This document shows positions 1 to 8,461 of a stretch of DNA of 64,000 nucleotides, piece by piece. Position 1 is the first letter of the stretch. Every line of letters begins with the position of its first letter. The notes below the pieces were generated by a model, which was not told the origin of the DNA, ran no database searches, and saw only the letters and a list, made by a program, of their open reading frames with translations. Location: contig JBBQXK010000006.1 in assembly GCA_038209775.1 (NCBI GenBank), positions 67,718 to 131,717 of the forward strand, in the 5' to 3' direction. Position numbers and translations under genes: made by a program. This DNA comes from JBBQXK01 sp038209775 (GTDB taxonomy: Bacteria; Pseudomonadota; Alphaproteobacteria; Rhodobacterales; Rhodobacteraceae).

Positions 1-185
1 TGCGTCGCGCGGTCGGCAGGTTGGCCGCGCAGTTGTGCCGCCGTGTCGCGCAGAAGGGTGCGATAGCGGGCGGGGCCCGGCACCACGATCCCCTCGGCGG
101 CCAGAGCTGCGCGGTTCTTCAGAAGGCAGCGCAACAGGCGTTCGTCGTCGGTGCAGTGCGCGCCAAGGTGATAGACAATCTTCAT
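1..185 (-). CDS. Hypothetical protein, N-terminal fragment cut by the window edge
   Basis: This frame is open from an ATG at 185-183 to the left edge, giving 61 complete codons that begin MKIVYHLGAHCTDDERLLRC. A ribosome binding site, GGAAAG, lies five bases before the ATG on the minus strand. The start MKIVYHLGAHCTD looks like that of a Rhodobacteraceae protein I have seen annotated only as hypothetical or sulfotransferase-like; this recollection is weak and no catalytic motif falls in the visible part. It is divergent from the permease that begins at about 270. The competing plus-strand frame over the same bases is taken to be a shadow because no start signal precedes it. Confidence 0.6.
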   Translation of the reverse strand, partial: MKIVYHLGAHCTDDERLLRCLLKNRAALAAEGIVVPGPARYRTLLRDTAAQLRGQPADRAT

Positions 186-269
186 CAGCACTTTCCGGTG
201 ACTTCTGCGCGCGGATCATACGGGGTTTTCTGGACAGTTAAATCGCTTTCCTGTACCCCGGCCCCCAAG

Positions 270-1928
270 ATGTCCGACCGAAACCGTCACCTTACCCGCA
301 TGTGGCCCCTGCCGGATGGCTGGTCAGTCGGCGCATTGGCGGTGGCGCTGGTGGTGCTGGCGCCGGTGGTGGCGGTGGTGGTGATCGCGTTCACGCCGAC
401 CGAGAACATCTGGCCGCACCTGATGGCCACGGTGCTGCCGCGCTATCTGGGAACGACGCTGGTCCTGATGGCGGCGGTGGCGGGGATGGCGGCGGTGGCG
501 GGCACGATCACGGCCTGGCTGGTGACCATGTACCGCTTTCCGGGGCGGGGGTGGCTGGACATGGCGCTGCTGTTTCCCTTGGCGATACCGGCCTATGTGG
601 GGGCCTATGCGCTGGTCGATTTCACCGATTACGCAGGCCCGTTACAGACCGCGATGCGCGCCGCGATGGGCTGGACCAATGCGCGCGACTACTGGTTTCC
701 GGAAACGCGCAGCCTGACATGGGCGGCCGTTGTGCTGGCGGCGGCGTTGTATCCATATGTCTACCTTCTGGCCCGGGCGGCGTTCCGCGAACAGTCGGGC
801 TGTACCTATGAGGTGGCGCGCGCCTTGGGGGCGGGGCCGGGGCGGCTGTTCTGGCGGGTGGGGTTGCCGCTGGCGCGCCCCGCGATCGCGGCGGGGGTCG
901 CGCTGGTGATGATGGAGACGGTGGCGGATTACGGCACGGTGCATCATTTCGGGGTGCAGACGCTGACCACCGGCATCTTTTCGGTCTGGCTGACGGGGAA
1001 CAACGCGGGGGGGGCGGCGCAGATCGCACTGGTGGTGCTGGCGCTGGTCTTGCTCTTGGTGGCGCTGGAGCGGGCGGGGCGGCGGGGCGCGCGGTTCCAC
1101 CGGCTGGGGCGCAGCACGCGGCCGATTGACCGGCCTGAGTTGCCCGGGGCCATGGGCTGGGCCGCGACGGGGGTTTGTCTGGTGCCGTTTGTGCTGGGGT
1201 TCGTGCTGCCGGTGGCGGTGATGCTGGGGCATGCGCTGCGGCGGCCCGAGGTGTGGCTGGTGCCGGGGCTGGGGCGAGCGTTGTGGAACACGCTGACGGT
1301 GGCGGGGATCGCGGCGGTGGTGACGGTGGCGGGGGCGCTGTTCCTGGTCTATGGCGTGCGCCTGTCGGGCAGCGCCCTGCCGCGCCGATTGTTGCCGCTG
1401 ACGATGCTGGGCTATGCGGCACCGGGGGCGGTGCTGGCGCTGGGGTTCCTGATCCCCTTGGCAGCCCTTGACCACCGGGTGGCCGACGGCGTGCTGGCGC
1501 TGACCGGGCATGATCCGGGGCTGATGCTGACCGGGACGGCGGCGGCCTTGGTGCTGGCCTATGCCGTGCGGTTCTTTGCCGTGGCGCAGGGGGCGACCGA
1601 CAGCGCGTTCGGGCGGGTGTCGCCGTCGCTGCCAATGGCGGCGCGGTCGCTGGGGCGGGGAGCGGGGGGTGTTTTGCGCGCAGTGTATCTGCCGATGATG
1701 CGGGGATCGGTTGCCGCAGCACTGCTGGTGGTGTTCGTCGATTGCGTCAAGGAACTGCCCGCGACGCTGCTGTTGCGCCCGTTCAACTATAACACACTGG
1801 CCACGCGGGTGTTTGAGTTGGCCAGTCTTGAGCGTCTGTCCGAGGCGGCCCCGGCGGCGCTGTTGGTGATGGCGGTGGGGCTGGTGGCGGTGCTGGTTCT
1901 GGCCCGCGCGACACAGGACCGGTCATGA
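270..1928 (+). CDS. Iron(III)-type ABC transporter permease, two fused permease domains
   Basis: Inner-membrane permease of about 552 residues that should move ferric iron (or a chelate) from a periplasmic binding protein into the cytoplasm. It has two copies of the binding-protein-dependent permease domain. The first EAA-type cytoplasmic loop (YEVARALGAG, about residues 178-200) and the second (SPSLPMAARSLGRGAG, about 450-470) are both recognisable, with roughly a dozen hydrophobic segments around them. This duplicated layout is typical of FbpB/SfuB/AfuB proteins. The open frame reaches back to 21, but 21-185 overlaps an antisense gene start, so I take the ATG at 270 (ATG at 300 is an alternative; neither has a good ribosome binding site). 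No ATPase or binding-protein gene follows; a tRNA gene does, so the permease is an orphan here. Iron as substrate is inferred from family resemblance. Confidence 0.82.
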   Translation: MSDRNRHLTRMWPLPDGWSVGALAVALVVLAPVVAVVVIAFTPTENIWPHLMATVLPRYLGTTLVLMAAVAGMAAVAGTITAWLVTMYRFPGRGWLDMALLFPLAIPAYVGAYALVDFTDYAGPLQTAMRAAMGWTNARDYWFPETRSLTWAAVVLAAALYPYVYLLARAAFREQSGCTYEVARALGAGPGRLFWRVGLPLARPAIAAGVALVMMETVADYGTVHHFGVQTLTTGIFSVWLTGNNAGGAAQIALVVLALVLLLVALERAGRRGARFHRLGRSTRPIDRPELPGAMGWAATGVCLVPFVLGFVLPVAVMLGHALRRPEVWLVPGLGRALWNTLTVAGIAAVVTVAGALFLVYGVRLSGSALPRRLLPLTMLGYAAPGAVLALGFLIPLAALDHRVADGVLALTGHDPGLMLTGTAAALVLAYAVRFFAVAQGATDSAFGRVSPSLPMAARSLGRGAGGVLRAVYLPMMRGSVAAALLVVFVDCVKELPATLLLRPFNYNTLATRVFELASLERLSEAAPAALLVMAVGLVAVLVLARATQDRS

Positions 1929-1973
1929 GCGTGCTTGCAGCCTGTGGCCGGTCGGGGTATTCGGGCCAGCAGT

Positions 1974-2049
<76 letters not shown>

Positions 2050-2077
2050 ATCATCAAGGCATCGGGATGGTGGGGTG

Positions 2078-2530
2078 TCAGGCGCGGTCGTCCTTGGGGC
2101 TGCCCATCACGACATAGGTGGTGATCGCGGCGACGCCGGGCAGGATGCCCAGAACTTCGGTATGGAAATGCTTGTAGGCGGCAAGGTCAGTCGCCTCGAC
2201 CCGCAACAGGTATTCGACCTGGCCGGTGATGTTGTGACATTCGCGCACTTCGGGGGCGCGGGCGATGGCGCGCTCAAACCCCTCCTGACTGGCCTTGGTA
2301 TGGCTGTTCAGCCCGACGGCGACATAGGCGGTAAAGCCCACGCCCATCCGGGCAGGGTCAAGGACGGCGCGGTAGCCCTTGATGACGCCGGACCGTTCCA
2401 GTTCCTGCACCCGGCGCAGGCAGGCCGAGGGCGAGAGGCCAACGCGCGCGGCAAGGTCGAGGTTGGACTGGCGCGCGTCACGCGAAAGCTCACGCAATAT
2501 CCGGTCGTTCAGGGCGTCGATCTTGGCCAT
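2078..2530 (-). CDS. Lrp/AsnC family transcriptional regulator
   Basis: A 150-residue protein with the standard Lrp layout: an N-terminal winged helix-turn-helix (about residues 4-50, DLAARVGLSPSACLRRVQEL) and a C-terminal RAM/AsnC ligand-binding domain (about 65-140, ending with the typical GVAAITTYVVMG). Lrp proteins bind DNA as dimers to octamers and respond to amino acids. The gene is divergent from a LysE-family exporter with a 73-base gap full of inverted repeats, which strongly suggests it controls that exporter and itself. The effector amino acid cannot be told from sequence. ATG at 2530 is the only sensible start. Confidence 0.93.
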   Translation of the reverse strand: MAKIDALNDRILRELSRDARQSNLDLAARVGLSPSACLRRVQELERSGVIKGYRAVLDPARMGVGFTAYVAVGLNSHTKASQEGFERAIARAPEVRECHNITGQVEYLLRVEATDLAAYKHFHTEVLGILPGVAAITTYVVMGSPKDDRA

Positions 2531-2571
2531 GGATTGCAGGAATAGCCTGCAGCCGCGCCATTTTGCAATCC
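2531..2571. promoter_or_regulatory. Candidate Lrp operator between lrp-like and lysE-like genes
   Basis: The divergent spacer carries the 17-base palindrome TGCAGG-AATAG-CCTGCA (2535-2551) nested inside a wider inverted repeat, GGATTGCA (2531-2538) with TGCAATCC (2564-2571). A further half site, GGATTGCG, lies at 2593-2600 just before the LysE start. Lrp proteins commonly bind such imperfect 15-17 base palindromes. Assignment to the adjacent regulator is inference from position. Confidence 0.45.
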
Positions 2572-2603
2572 ATCACCGCGAAATCCGGTGCAGGATTGCG
2601 CGC

Positions 2604-3197
2604 ATGACACAAGATATCCTTCTGGCCCTGATCGGCTTTGCCTTTGCCACCTCGGTCACGCCGGGGCCGAACAACATGATGCTGTTGGCATCGGGGGCGA
2701 ATTTCGGGCTGCGCCGGACGGTGCCGCATATGCTGGGGATCAGTGTCGGGCATTCGGTGATGGTGTTTCTGGTGGGGCTGGGGCTGGCGGGGTTGTTTCT
2801 GGCGGAGCCGCGCCTGTTCGTGGCGCTGAAGGTGGTGTCGGTGGTCTACATGCTGTGGCTGGCGTGGAAGATCGCCACGGCTGCACCGCCGCGTGCGGGG
2901 GATGTGGCGGGCAGGCCGTTCAGCTTTGTGCAGGCCGCGGCGTTCCAGTGGGTGAACCCCAAGGCCTGGGCGATGGCGCTGACCGCCGTCACGGTCTATG
3001 CGCCGGGGGGCGAGGTCTGGACGACGGCGGCGGTGGCCGTGGTGTTCGCGATGGTCAACCTGCCGTCGGTCACCGTCTGGGCGGCAGCGGGGCAGGCGTT
3101 GCGCCGCTGGCTGGACACGCCGGGGCGGCTGCGCGCGTTCAACGTGACGATGGCGGTCCTGCTGGTGCTGTCGCTGTGGCCGGTGCTGTCGCACTGA
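2604..3197 (+). CDS. LysE/RhtB family amino-acid exporter
   Basis: Inner-membrane exporter of 197 residues with about six hydrophobic segments. The N-terminal family hallmark TSVTPGPNNMML is at about residues 16-27, and the NPKAWAMAL motif follows in the second half. Members export amino acids such as lysine, threonine or homoserine lactone; the substrate here is unknown. The ATG at 2604 is chosen because the LysE N-terminus (MTQDILLALIGFAFA) starts there; the longer open frame upstream runs through the operator and the lrp start. It pairs with the divergent Lrp-type regulator, the usual arrangement for regulated amino-acid efflux. Confidence 0.9.
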   Translation: MTQDILLALIGFAFATSVTPGPNNMMLLASGANFGLRRTVPHMLGISVGHSVMVFLVGLGLAGLFLAEPRLFVALKVVSVVYMLWLAWKIATAAPPRAGDVAGRPFSFVQAAAFQWVNPKAWAMALTAVTVYAPGGEVWTTAAVAVVFAMVNLPSVTVWAAAGQALRRWLDTPGRLRAFNVTMAVLLVLSLWPVLSH

Positions 3198-3198
3198 C

Positions 3199-3227
3199 TT
3201 TCCAAGCCGGGCTTGTGCCCCTATAAG
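3199..3227 (+). promoter_or_regulatory. Possible promoter for hisB-hisH
   Basis: A TATAAG -10-like hexamer at 3222-3227 lies 17 bases after TTTCCA (3199-3204), a four-of-six match to the -35 consensus, and 28 bases before the hisB start. It falls directly after the LysE stop codon. Sequence match only. Confidence 0.35.
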
Positions 3228-3254
3228 CCGCGCAGTCGCAACAGGAGCCGCCCC

Positions 3255-3842
3255 ATGCGCGAGGCCCGGATTACCCGCAAGACGACCGAGACCGATGTCA
3301 CGGTGACGCTGAACCTTGACGGCACCGGGGTGTCGCAGGTGGCGACGGGCGTGGGGTTCTTTGACCACATGCTGGACCAGTTGGCGCGCCATGCGCTGAT
3401 CGACATTGCGCTGACGGCGAAGGGCGATCTGCACATCGACGACCACCACACGGTCGAGGATTGCGGCATAGCCATCGGCCAGGCGCTGACGGCGGCGCTT
3501 GGCGACAAGCGGGGCATCCGGCGGTACGGGCATTTCCGGCTGGCGATGGACGACACGCAGGTGGCCTGCGCGTTGGACCTGTCGGGGCGGCCCTATCTGG
3601 TGTGGAACGTGGCGTTCACCGCGCCGAAGATCGGCAACTTTGACACCGAACTGGTACGCGAGTTCTTTCAGGCGCTGTCCACCCATGGCGGCATCACCCT
3701 GCATCTGGACCTGATCCACGGGATCAACAGCCATCACATCGCCGAGGCCGCATTCAAGGCCGTGGCCCGCGCCCTGCGCGAGGCGGTCGAACCCGATCCG
3801 CGCCGCGCCGGTGTGGTGCCATCCACCAAGGGCGTGCTGTGA
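3255..3842 (+). CDS. hisB: Imidazoleglycerol-phosphate dehydratase
   Basis: Cytoplasmic enzyme of histidine biosynthesis that dehydrates imidazole glycerol phosphate to imidazole acetol phosphate. The 195 residues match the monofunctional bacterial HisB. Metal-binding histidines sit in FFDHMLDQLARH (residues 35-46), HIDDHHTVED (60-69) and, near the C-terminus, HGINSHHIAEAAFKA. The start at 3255 has an AGGAG ribosome binding site at 3242-3246. The stop overlaps the GTG start of hisH by four bases, so the two are translationally coupled. hisA lies about 2 kb downstream after two unrelated minus-strand genes, so the histidine operon is broken up here. Confidence 0.97.
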   Translation: MREARITRKTTETDVTVTLNLDGTGVSQVATGVGFFDHMLDQLARHALIDIALTAKGDLHIDDHHTVEDCGIAIGQALTAALGDKRGIRRYGHFRLAMDDTQVACALDLSGRPYLVWNVAFTAPKIGNFDTELVREFFQALSTHGGITLHLDLIHGINSHHIAEAAFKAVARALREAVEPDPRRAGVVPSTKGVL

Positions 3843-4471
3843 GCCTGACGGTTCTGGTCGACTACGATTCGGGCAACCTGCATTCGGCGCAAAAGGCGTT
3901 CGAGCGGATGTCGGTGGATACCGGCGGTCAGGTGCTGGTGTCATCGCACCCCGAGGATGTGGCCCGCGCCGACCGGATCGTGCTGCCCGGCGACGGCGCG
4001 TTTCCGGCGTGCCGCCGCGCGCTTGGCGATATCGGCGGGCTGGCCGAGGCGATTGTCGAGGCGGTTGCGGTGCGGGGGCGGCCGTTCCTGGGCATCTGTG
4101 TGGGCATGCAGATGATGGCCACGCGCGGGCTGGAGTTTGGGAAAACGCCGGGCTTTGGGTGGATCGCCGGCGACGTGGTGCGGATTGCAGCACCGGGGCT
4201 GAAGGTGCCGCATATGGGGTGGAACGATCTGGTGATCGAGGGCGCGCATCCGGTGCTGGCGGGGATTGCCACGGGGGATCATGCGTATTTCGTGCATTCC
4301 TATCATCTGGCGGTGACGGATGTGGCGGACCGGCTGGCGCACGTCGATTACGGCGGGGCGGTCACGGCCATCGTCGGGCGGGGGACGATGCTGGGCACGC
4401 AGTTCCACCCCGAGAAATCACAGGCGACGGGGTTGCGGCTGATTGCGAATTTTCTGGGATGGAAGCCCTGA
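3839..4471 (+). CDS. hisH: Imidazole glycerol phosphate synthase, glutamine amidotransferase subunit
   Basis: Supplies ammonia from glutamine to HisF during synthesis of imidazole glycerol phosphate and AICAR. The 210-residue class I amidotransferase has the catalytic cysteine in LGICVGMQMM (Cys87) and the His-Glu pair in QFHPEKSQ (His190, Glu192); the P-G-D-G-A-F loop near residue 50 is also typical. It begins with GTG at 3839 overlapping the hisB stop (GTGA). Its partner hisF is not next to it, and hisA is about 1.5 kb away, so the complex partner must be encoded elsewhere. Confidence 0.96.
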   Translation: MSLTVLVDYDSGNLHSAQKAFERMSVDTGGQVLVSSHPEDVARADRIVLPGDGAFPACRRALGDIGGLAEAIVEAVAVRGRPFLGICVGMQMMATRGLEFGKTPGFGWIAGDVVRIAAPGLKVPHMGWNDLVIEGAHPVLAGIATGDHAYFVHSYHLAVTDVADRLAHVDYGGAVTAIVGRGTMLGTQFHPEKSQATGLRLIANFLGWKP

Positions 4472-4487
4472 CGGCACGGGCAGGCGC

Positions 4488-4534
4488 GGGGGCCGGCCCC
4501 CGCACCCCCGGGATATTTTCGCAAAGATGAAAGG
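4488..4534 (+). repeat. Dispersed palindromic element, copy 1
   Basis: A G-run/C-run hairpin (GGGGGCCGGCCCC, 4488-4500) is followed by CCCCCGGGATATTTTCGCAA and AGATGAAAGGG. The same two-part layout recurs at 19913, 24549, 28584, 35707, 46296, 52020 and 61738. Here it sits between the convergent ends of hisH and the DMT exporter gene. Confidence 0.7.
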
Positions 4535-4535
4535 G

Positions 4536-5435
4536 TCAGCGGCGGGTCAGGCGGCCGTCGATGACCGCGAGGCCTGCGAGGATCAGGGCAAGGCCTGCGG
4601 CGTGGCGGGGCAGGATCGTTTCGCCGAGGATCAGGATGCCGAGGGCGATGGCGCTGACCGGGACGAGGAAGGTGACGAGGGCCACGTTGACGGAACCCGC
4701 GTCGGCCAGAAGCCGGAAGAAGAGGATATAGGCGAATGCCGTGGACAACACGGCCAGTGCCGCGATGGCGGCGATCGCCGGGGCCGGGGGCATGGGCAGC
4801 GCCCAGGGTGTGTCAACAATGGCCACCAGTGGCATGAGAATCAGCGACGAGGCTGCCAGCATGCCGAACGCCGTGGTCATCGGGGCCAGTCCCCGCCGGT
4901 GGAACTGCCGCCCCCAGACGCTTGCAAACGCATAGGAAAGCGCGGCCCCGAGGCACAGCAGGTAGGGCAGCGCGTCCGCCACGCCGCCTGTTGCCGCCGC
5001 CCCGCCGACCATCACCGCGACACCGGCAAGCCCGATCACCAGCCCGCCCAGACGCGGGCCTGTCAGCCGCTCATCGTGGGACAGGACGGCGGCCACGATC
5101 AGCGTGAAAAGCGGCGTTGTGGCATTGAGGATCGCGGCAAGCGCCCCGGTGATCTGCCCCTGCGCCAGAACGAAGGCCGAGAACGGCAGGACATTGTTCA
5201 AGAGCCCCATCACCATCAGCGCAGGCCAGACAGCCGGTGCCGGAAACGGCGTGCGGGTGGCCGCCAGCACGAATGCCAGCATCCCGGTCGCAAGCATCAC
5301 GCGTGCCCAGACGATGGTCAGCACCGGCAGGTGCGGCACCGCGATCTCGATGAAAAAGAACGATCCGCCCCAGAGAAGGGACAGGATCACCAGCCGGAAC
5401 CAGTCAATGCGGCGCATGGGGAGGGGGGCACTCAT
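4536..5435 (-). CDS. DMT superfamily (EamA) transporter
   Basis: Inner-membrane protein of 299 residues with about ten hydrophobic helices arranged as two EamA repeats. The first begins near LVILSLLWGGSFFFIEIAVP and the second near LPYLLCLGAALSYAFASVWG, each with the proline and glycine pattern of drug/metabolite transporters. Such proteins usually export metabolites or amino acids; no substrate can be read from sequence. The start at 5435 (MSAPLPMRRI) is used; an internal ATG at 5417 is also plausible. It converges on hisH and lies 50 bases from the end of the DUF2147 gene, also on the minus strand. Confidence 0.88.
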   Translation of the reverse strand: MSAPLPMRRIDWFRLVILSLLWGGSFFFIEIAVPHLPVLTIVWARVMLATGMLAFVLAATRTPFPAPAVWPALMVMGLLNNVLPFSAFVLAQGQITGALAAILNATTPLFTLIVAAVLSHDERLTGPRLGGLVIGLAGVAVMVGGAAATGGVADALPYLLCLGAALSYAFASVWGRQFHRRGLAPMTTAFGMLAASSLILMPLVAIVDTPWALPMPPAPAIAAIAALAVLSTAFAYILFFRLLADAGSVNVALVTFLVPVSAIALGILILGETILPRHAAGLALILAGLAVIDGRLTRR

Positions 5436-5485
5436 GCCCCCGTCCTATCCTGTCCGCAGCACCGCCGCGACCCGGAACCGGCGGT

Positions 5486-5872
5486 TTACTTGGACCGCGT
5501 CCAGACCCCGCCTTCACGGCAGATACCGATGCGGCAGCCCGAGACCGACAGTTTGTCACCCGTCAGCACCAGCTTGGATTTGTATTCGGCGTCGCGGTCG
5601 GGGGAATAGACCATGCCGCGATACTCACCGTCACCGGCAGAAACCGTATCCCAGATGATCTTGCGCCCGACGTTGGGCGACGCGAACGTCTTGCCGGCGG
5701 CATCGAACGACTTGACCAGCGTGCCACAGATGGCGGCGCCGCAGGCCTTGACCTCGATCAGGCCGGAATTGCCGTTGTCGTCCTTGGCGGTGCGCCAGGT
5801 GCCCAGCAACGGCTCGGCCAGCGCCGCACTGGCCAGAAGTGCCATCGCGGCGGAAAGAAGAAGTGTTTTCAT
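5486..5872 (-). CDS. Secreted DUF2147 family protein
   Basis: A 128-residue exported protein: an N-terminal signal peptide (MKTLLLSAAMALLASAALA, cleavage after Ala-Leu-Ala) followed by one DUF2147 domain starting EPLLGTWRTAKDDNG. DUF2147 proteins are periplasmic beta-structured proteins of unknown role. Two cysteine pairs (CGAAICGTL and CRIGICREGG) are in positions that could form disulfides in the periplasm. A strong ribosome binding site (GGGAGGA) precedes the ATG at 5872, which settles the start; the longer open frame upstream runs antisense through hisA. Confidence 0.9.
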   Translation of the reverse strand: MKTLLLSAAMALLASAALAEPLLGTWRTAKDDNGNSGLIEVKACGAAICGTLVKSFDAAGKTFASPNVGRKIIWDTVSAGDGEYRGMVYSPDRDAEYKSKLVLTGDKLSVSGCRIGICREGGVWTRSK

Positions 5873-5995
5873 TGTGGGGGTCCTCCCTGAACCTGTGACG
5901 CATCTTTTGCCAAAGCCAGCCATCCGATCAAGCGTGACGTCGGGTCGCGACGCCCTCTTGGCATCGCAAACGGGCCGTGCCAGAAGCCGTGCGAC

Positions 5996-6718
5996 ATGAT
6001 CCTGTACCCCGCCATCGACCTCAAGGACGGCCAGTGCGTACGCCTGTTGCGCGGCGCAATGGATGCGGCGACGGTGTTCGGTGCGGACCCTGCAGCACAG
6101 GCGCTGGCGTTCCAGAAGGCGGGTTGCGGCTGGCTGCATCTGGTGGACCTGAACGGCGCGTTCGCAGGCACCCCGGTGAATGGTGCGGCGGTGGAGGCGA
6201 TCCTGGCCGCCGTCACGGTGCCCTGCCAGTTGGGTGGCGGCATCCGCGACATGGCGACCATCGGGATGTGGCTGTCGCGGGGGGTGGCGCGGGTGATCCT
6301 GGGCACCGTCGCGGTCGAGAACCCGGCGCTGGTGCGCGAGGCCGCGCGGGCCTTTCCGGGGCAGGTGGCGGTGGGCATCGATGCGCGCGGGGGCCTTGTC
6401 GCGACCAAGGGCTGGGCCACGGATACCGGCGTGCAGGCGACCGATCTGGCGCGGTCGTATCAGGATGCGGGGGTGGCGGCGGTGATCTACACCGACATCG
6501 ACCGCGACGGGGCCATGCAGGGGCCGAACGTGGCGGCGACCGAGGCGCTGGCGCGGGCCGTCACCATTCCGGTCATTGCCAGCGGTGGCGTGTCGTCGCT
6601 GGCCGACCTGATCGCACTGCGTGATACCGGCGTGATCGCCGGGGCCATCTCGGGGCGGGCGCTGTATGAGGGGGCGCTGGATCTGGGGCAGGCGCTGGCT
6701 GCGTTGCGCGCGGGCTAA
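5996..6718 (+). CDS. hisA: 1-(5-phosphoribosyl)-5-[(phosphoribosylamino)methylideneamino]imidazole-4-carboxamide isomerase
   Basis: Cytoplasmic (beta/alpha)8-barrel isomerase of histidine biosynthesis (ProFAR isomerase), 240 residues. The catalytic aspartate of the first strand is in PAIDLKDGQCVRL and the second is in YTDIDRDGAMQGPN; phosphate-binding glycines occur in LGGGIRD and VIASGGVSSL. It starts at 5996 and ends 4 bases inside the convergent glutathione transferase gene. In related genomes hisA is usually followed by hisF and hisE; neither follows here. Confidence 0.96.
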   Translation: MILYPAIDLKDGQCVRLLRGAMDAATVFGADPAAQALAFQKAGCGWLHLVDLNGAFAGTPVNGAAVEAILAAVTVPCQLGGGIRDMATIGMWLSRGVARVILGTVAVENPALVREAARAFPGQVAVGIDARGGLVATKGWATDTGVQATDLARSYQDAGVAAVIYTDIDRDGAMQGPNVAATEALARAVTIPVIASGGVSSLADLIALRDTGVIAGAISGRALYEGALDLGQALAALRAG

Positions 6719-7362
6719 CGGCGCAACTCTGCCGCCACCGCCCGCCCGCGCCGCACACCTTCGCGGGCGCCCATCACCTCCAGCCAGCGGGCAAGGTTCG
6801 GCTTGTCGGACAGCGTCTGCTGCTGCCCCTCCCACAGCGAAGCCCATGGCCAGATTGCGAAATCGGCGATTGACAGGAAATCACCGGCCACAAACGCCGC
6901 CTTTGCCAGTTGCCGGTCCAGCACGCCATACAGACGCTCAACCTCACGGCGGTAGCGGTCCTTGGCATAGGGGATGTCCTGCGGCGGCGTCTGCAGCAGC
7001 GCGAATTTCAGGAAATGATGCGCCTGACCAGCCATCGGGCCGACGCCGCCCATCTGCCACATCAGCCATTGCTCGACGTTGATGCGGTCACGCTCGGTTG
7101 TGCCGATGAACCGGCCGGTTTTGCGCGCCAGATACAGAAGGATCGCGCCCGATTCGAACATCGACACCGGCGTGCCCCCCGGCCCGTCGGGGTCGGTGAT
7201 TGCGGGCATGCGGTTGTTGGGTGAGAGGGTGAGGAATTCGGGGCGGAACTGGTCGCCCTTGGCGATATCGACCAGCGATATGCGGTAGGGCAGGCCCATC
7301 TCCTCCAGCGCCACGGTGATTTTCCAGCCGTTGGGCGTGGGCCAATAGTAGAGGTCGATCAT
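6715..7362 (-). CDS. Glutathione S-transferase, Ure2/YghU-like
   Basis: A 215-residue cytosolic protein with an N-terminal thioredoxin-fold domain (residues 1-85; YYWPTPNGWKITVALEEMG, cis-proline region RMPAITDPDG, then SGAILLYLA) and a C-terminal helical domain. The TPNGWKI start is characteristic of the Ure2p/YghU group, which can act as a disulfide or peroxide reductase with glutathione. The ATG at 7362 is chosen because the fold starts there. It is the second gene of a two-gene minus-strand unit with the hydrolase that ends 22 bases upstream. The 4-base overlap with the hisA end is convergent. Confidence 0.9.
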   Translation of the reverse strand: MIDLYYWPTPNGWKITVALEEMGLPYRISLVDIAKGDQFRPEFLTLSPNNRMPAITDPDGPGGTPVSMFESGAILLYLARKTGRFIGTTERDRINVEQWLMWQMGGVGPMAGQAHHFLKFALLQTPPQDIPYAKDRYRREVERLYGVLDRQLAKAAFVAGDFLSIADFAIWPWASLWEGQQQTLSDKPNLARWLEVMGAREGVRRGRAVAAELRR

Positions 7363-7384
7363 CGGTGTTCCCCGCAGGTTCGCG

Positions 7385-8263
7385 CTATTGTGCGGCGAAA
7401 CCCGTGGGGCGCAAGGGGCGTGTGACAAGGCGCGACCAGCGGGGTGCTGTGGCGGTGGGCAGGGCCGCGCGCAGCATCGGCAGGGTCAGCGTGTCGGGGC
7501 GGTGCAGGAAGGCGCGGTACATCGGAAAGAGGCCCGGGCGCATGTAGGCCGACCAGTGGCAGATGCGGCGGACCGGGTCGGCCGTCGGATAACCAAGGCC
7601 GCGCAGCCCGTCGCGATGCTGTGTGCCGTCGATCTGCACCGTCACCACGTTCGGCGCATCAAGGCCCGCCCCAAGCGCAGGGCCACAGCCGCCCCCGAGA
7701 AGAACCTCTATGCCCTTGTCATAAAAGTCATTTTCGCGGCTGGTGATGTTCAGCACCTGCGCCGTGCGGCCGGCGGGGGTGGCAAGGGCGTCGATTGTGG
7801 GGTCGCGAAACTCGGCCGCTGACAACAGCACCATCCGCCCCACATCGCCTGCGTCAAGATGCGCCAGCGCCGACAGCGCCACGCGGCAGCCCAGCGAATG
7901 GCCGATCATCCCGACCGGCCCCGCGCCCGCCGCCCGCAGGGTGGCGATCAGCATTGCGAGGGCATGGCCTGCGCGGGCAGCCTCGGCGTAGGCGGCCCAG
8001 AGCGAACCGTCGGCATGCCAGCCAAAGCCGATGCCAGTCCGCGCGCCCTGCAGCCCGAGGCGGCGCGACCATGACAGGGTGCGGGGGTTGGGCTGGCCGG
8101 GGGTGGTGGAATAGATCGTGCGATGCGGGTCTTTTGCAGCGATGTCGGGGGTATAGCGGTAGCCGTGCAGCATGATGGTGATGGGTGTGCCGGGTGGCAG
8201 AGCGGTGATCCCCGCAGCGGGTGCGGGCCATTTTCCGTTTGCATTCACGGCGATGACAGTCAT
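7385..8263 (-). CDS. Alpha/beta hydrolase
   Basis: A 292-residue alpha/beta-hydrolase fold protein. The oxyanion region is TIMLHGYRYTP (about 29-39) and the nucleophile elbow is GHSLGCR with Ser123 as the probable nucleophile. No signal peptide is seen, so it should be cytosolic. Substrate is unknown; the sequence resembles the esterase/lipase-like group that replaces one protein of unknown function with another in Rhodobacteraceae annotations. The start at 8263 (MTVIAVNANG) is preceded by GGGGTAAAG. It heads a probable two-gene operon with the glutathione transferase. Confidence 0.8.
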   Translation of the reverse strand: MTVIAVNANGKWPAPAAGITALPPGTPITIMLHGYRYTPDIAAKDPHRTIYSTTPGQPNPRTLSWSRRLGLQGARTGIGFGWHADGSLWAAYAEAARAGHALAMLIATLRAAGAGPVGMIGHSLGCRVALSALAHLDAGDVGRMVLLSAAEFRDPTIDALATPAGRTAQVLNITSRENDFYDKGIEVLLGGGCGPALGAGLDAPNVVTVQIDGTQHRDGLRGLGYPTADPVRRICHWSAYMRPGLFPMYRAFLHRPDTLTLPMLRAALPTATAPRWSRLVTRPLRPTGFAAQ

Positions 8264-8425
8264 CGCTTTACCCCGGTTACGGGCGCCCCTTGGCCCAGTT
8301 GCTGCGCACATTTAGGCAAATCTGCGAAATCGGCATGAAACTGGCATGAACCATGCGTGACGGTGCTTGACGGCAACGCAACGGGGCGGGGATTCTGTAC
8401 GGATCGAACATGCCGCGCTCTGGTC

Positions 8426-8454
8426 TTGACGTGCCGGGGCGGCAGGAGTATCCG
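8426..8454 (+). promoter_or_regulatory. Promoter of the metZ riboswitch transcript
   Basis: TTGACG (8426-8431) and TATCCG (8449-8454) are separated by exactly 17 bases. The expected start near 8461 coincides with the first bases of the SAM-II aptamer, which supports the call. Confidence 0.65.
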
Positions 8455-8461
8455 GGATGTC

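Noticed and set aside
21..269. N-terminal extension of the iron permease frame
   Set aside because: It overlaps an antisense gene start with a good ribosome binding site, and the added residues have no hydrophobic or family-like character.
5486..6847. Long minus-strand frame joining hisA antisense to the DUF2147 protein
   Set aside because: A strong ribosome binding site and signal peptide place the true start at 5872; upstream codons are antisense to hisA.
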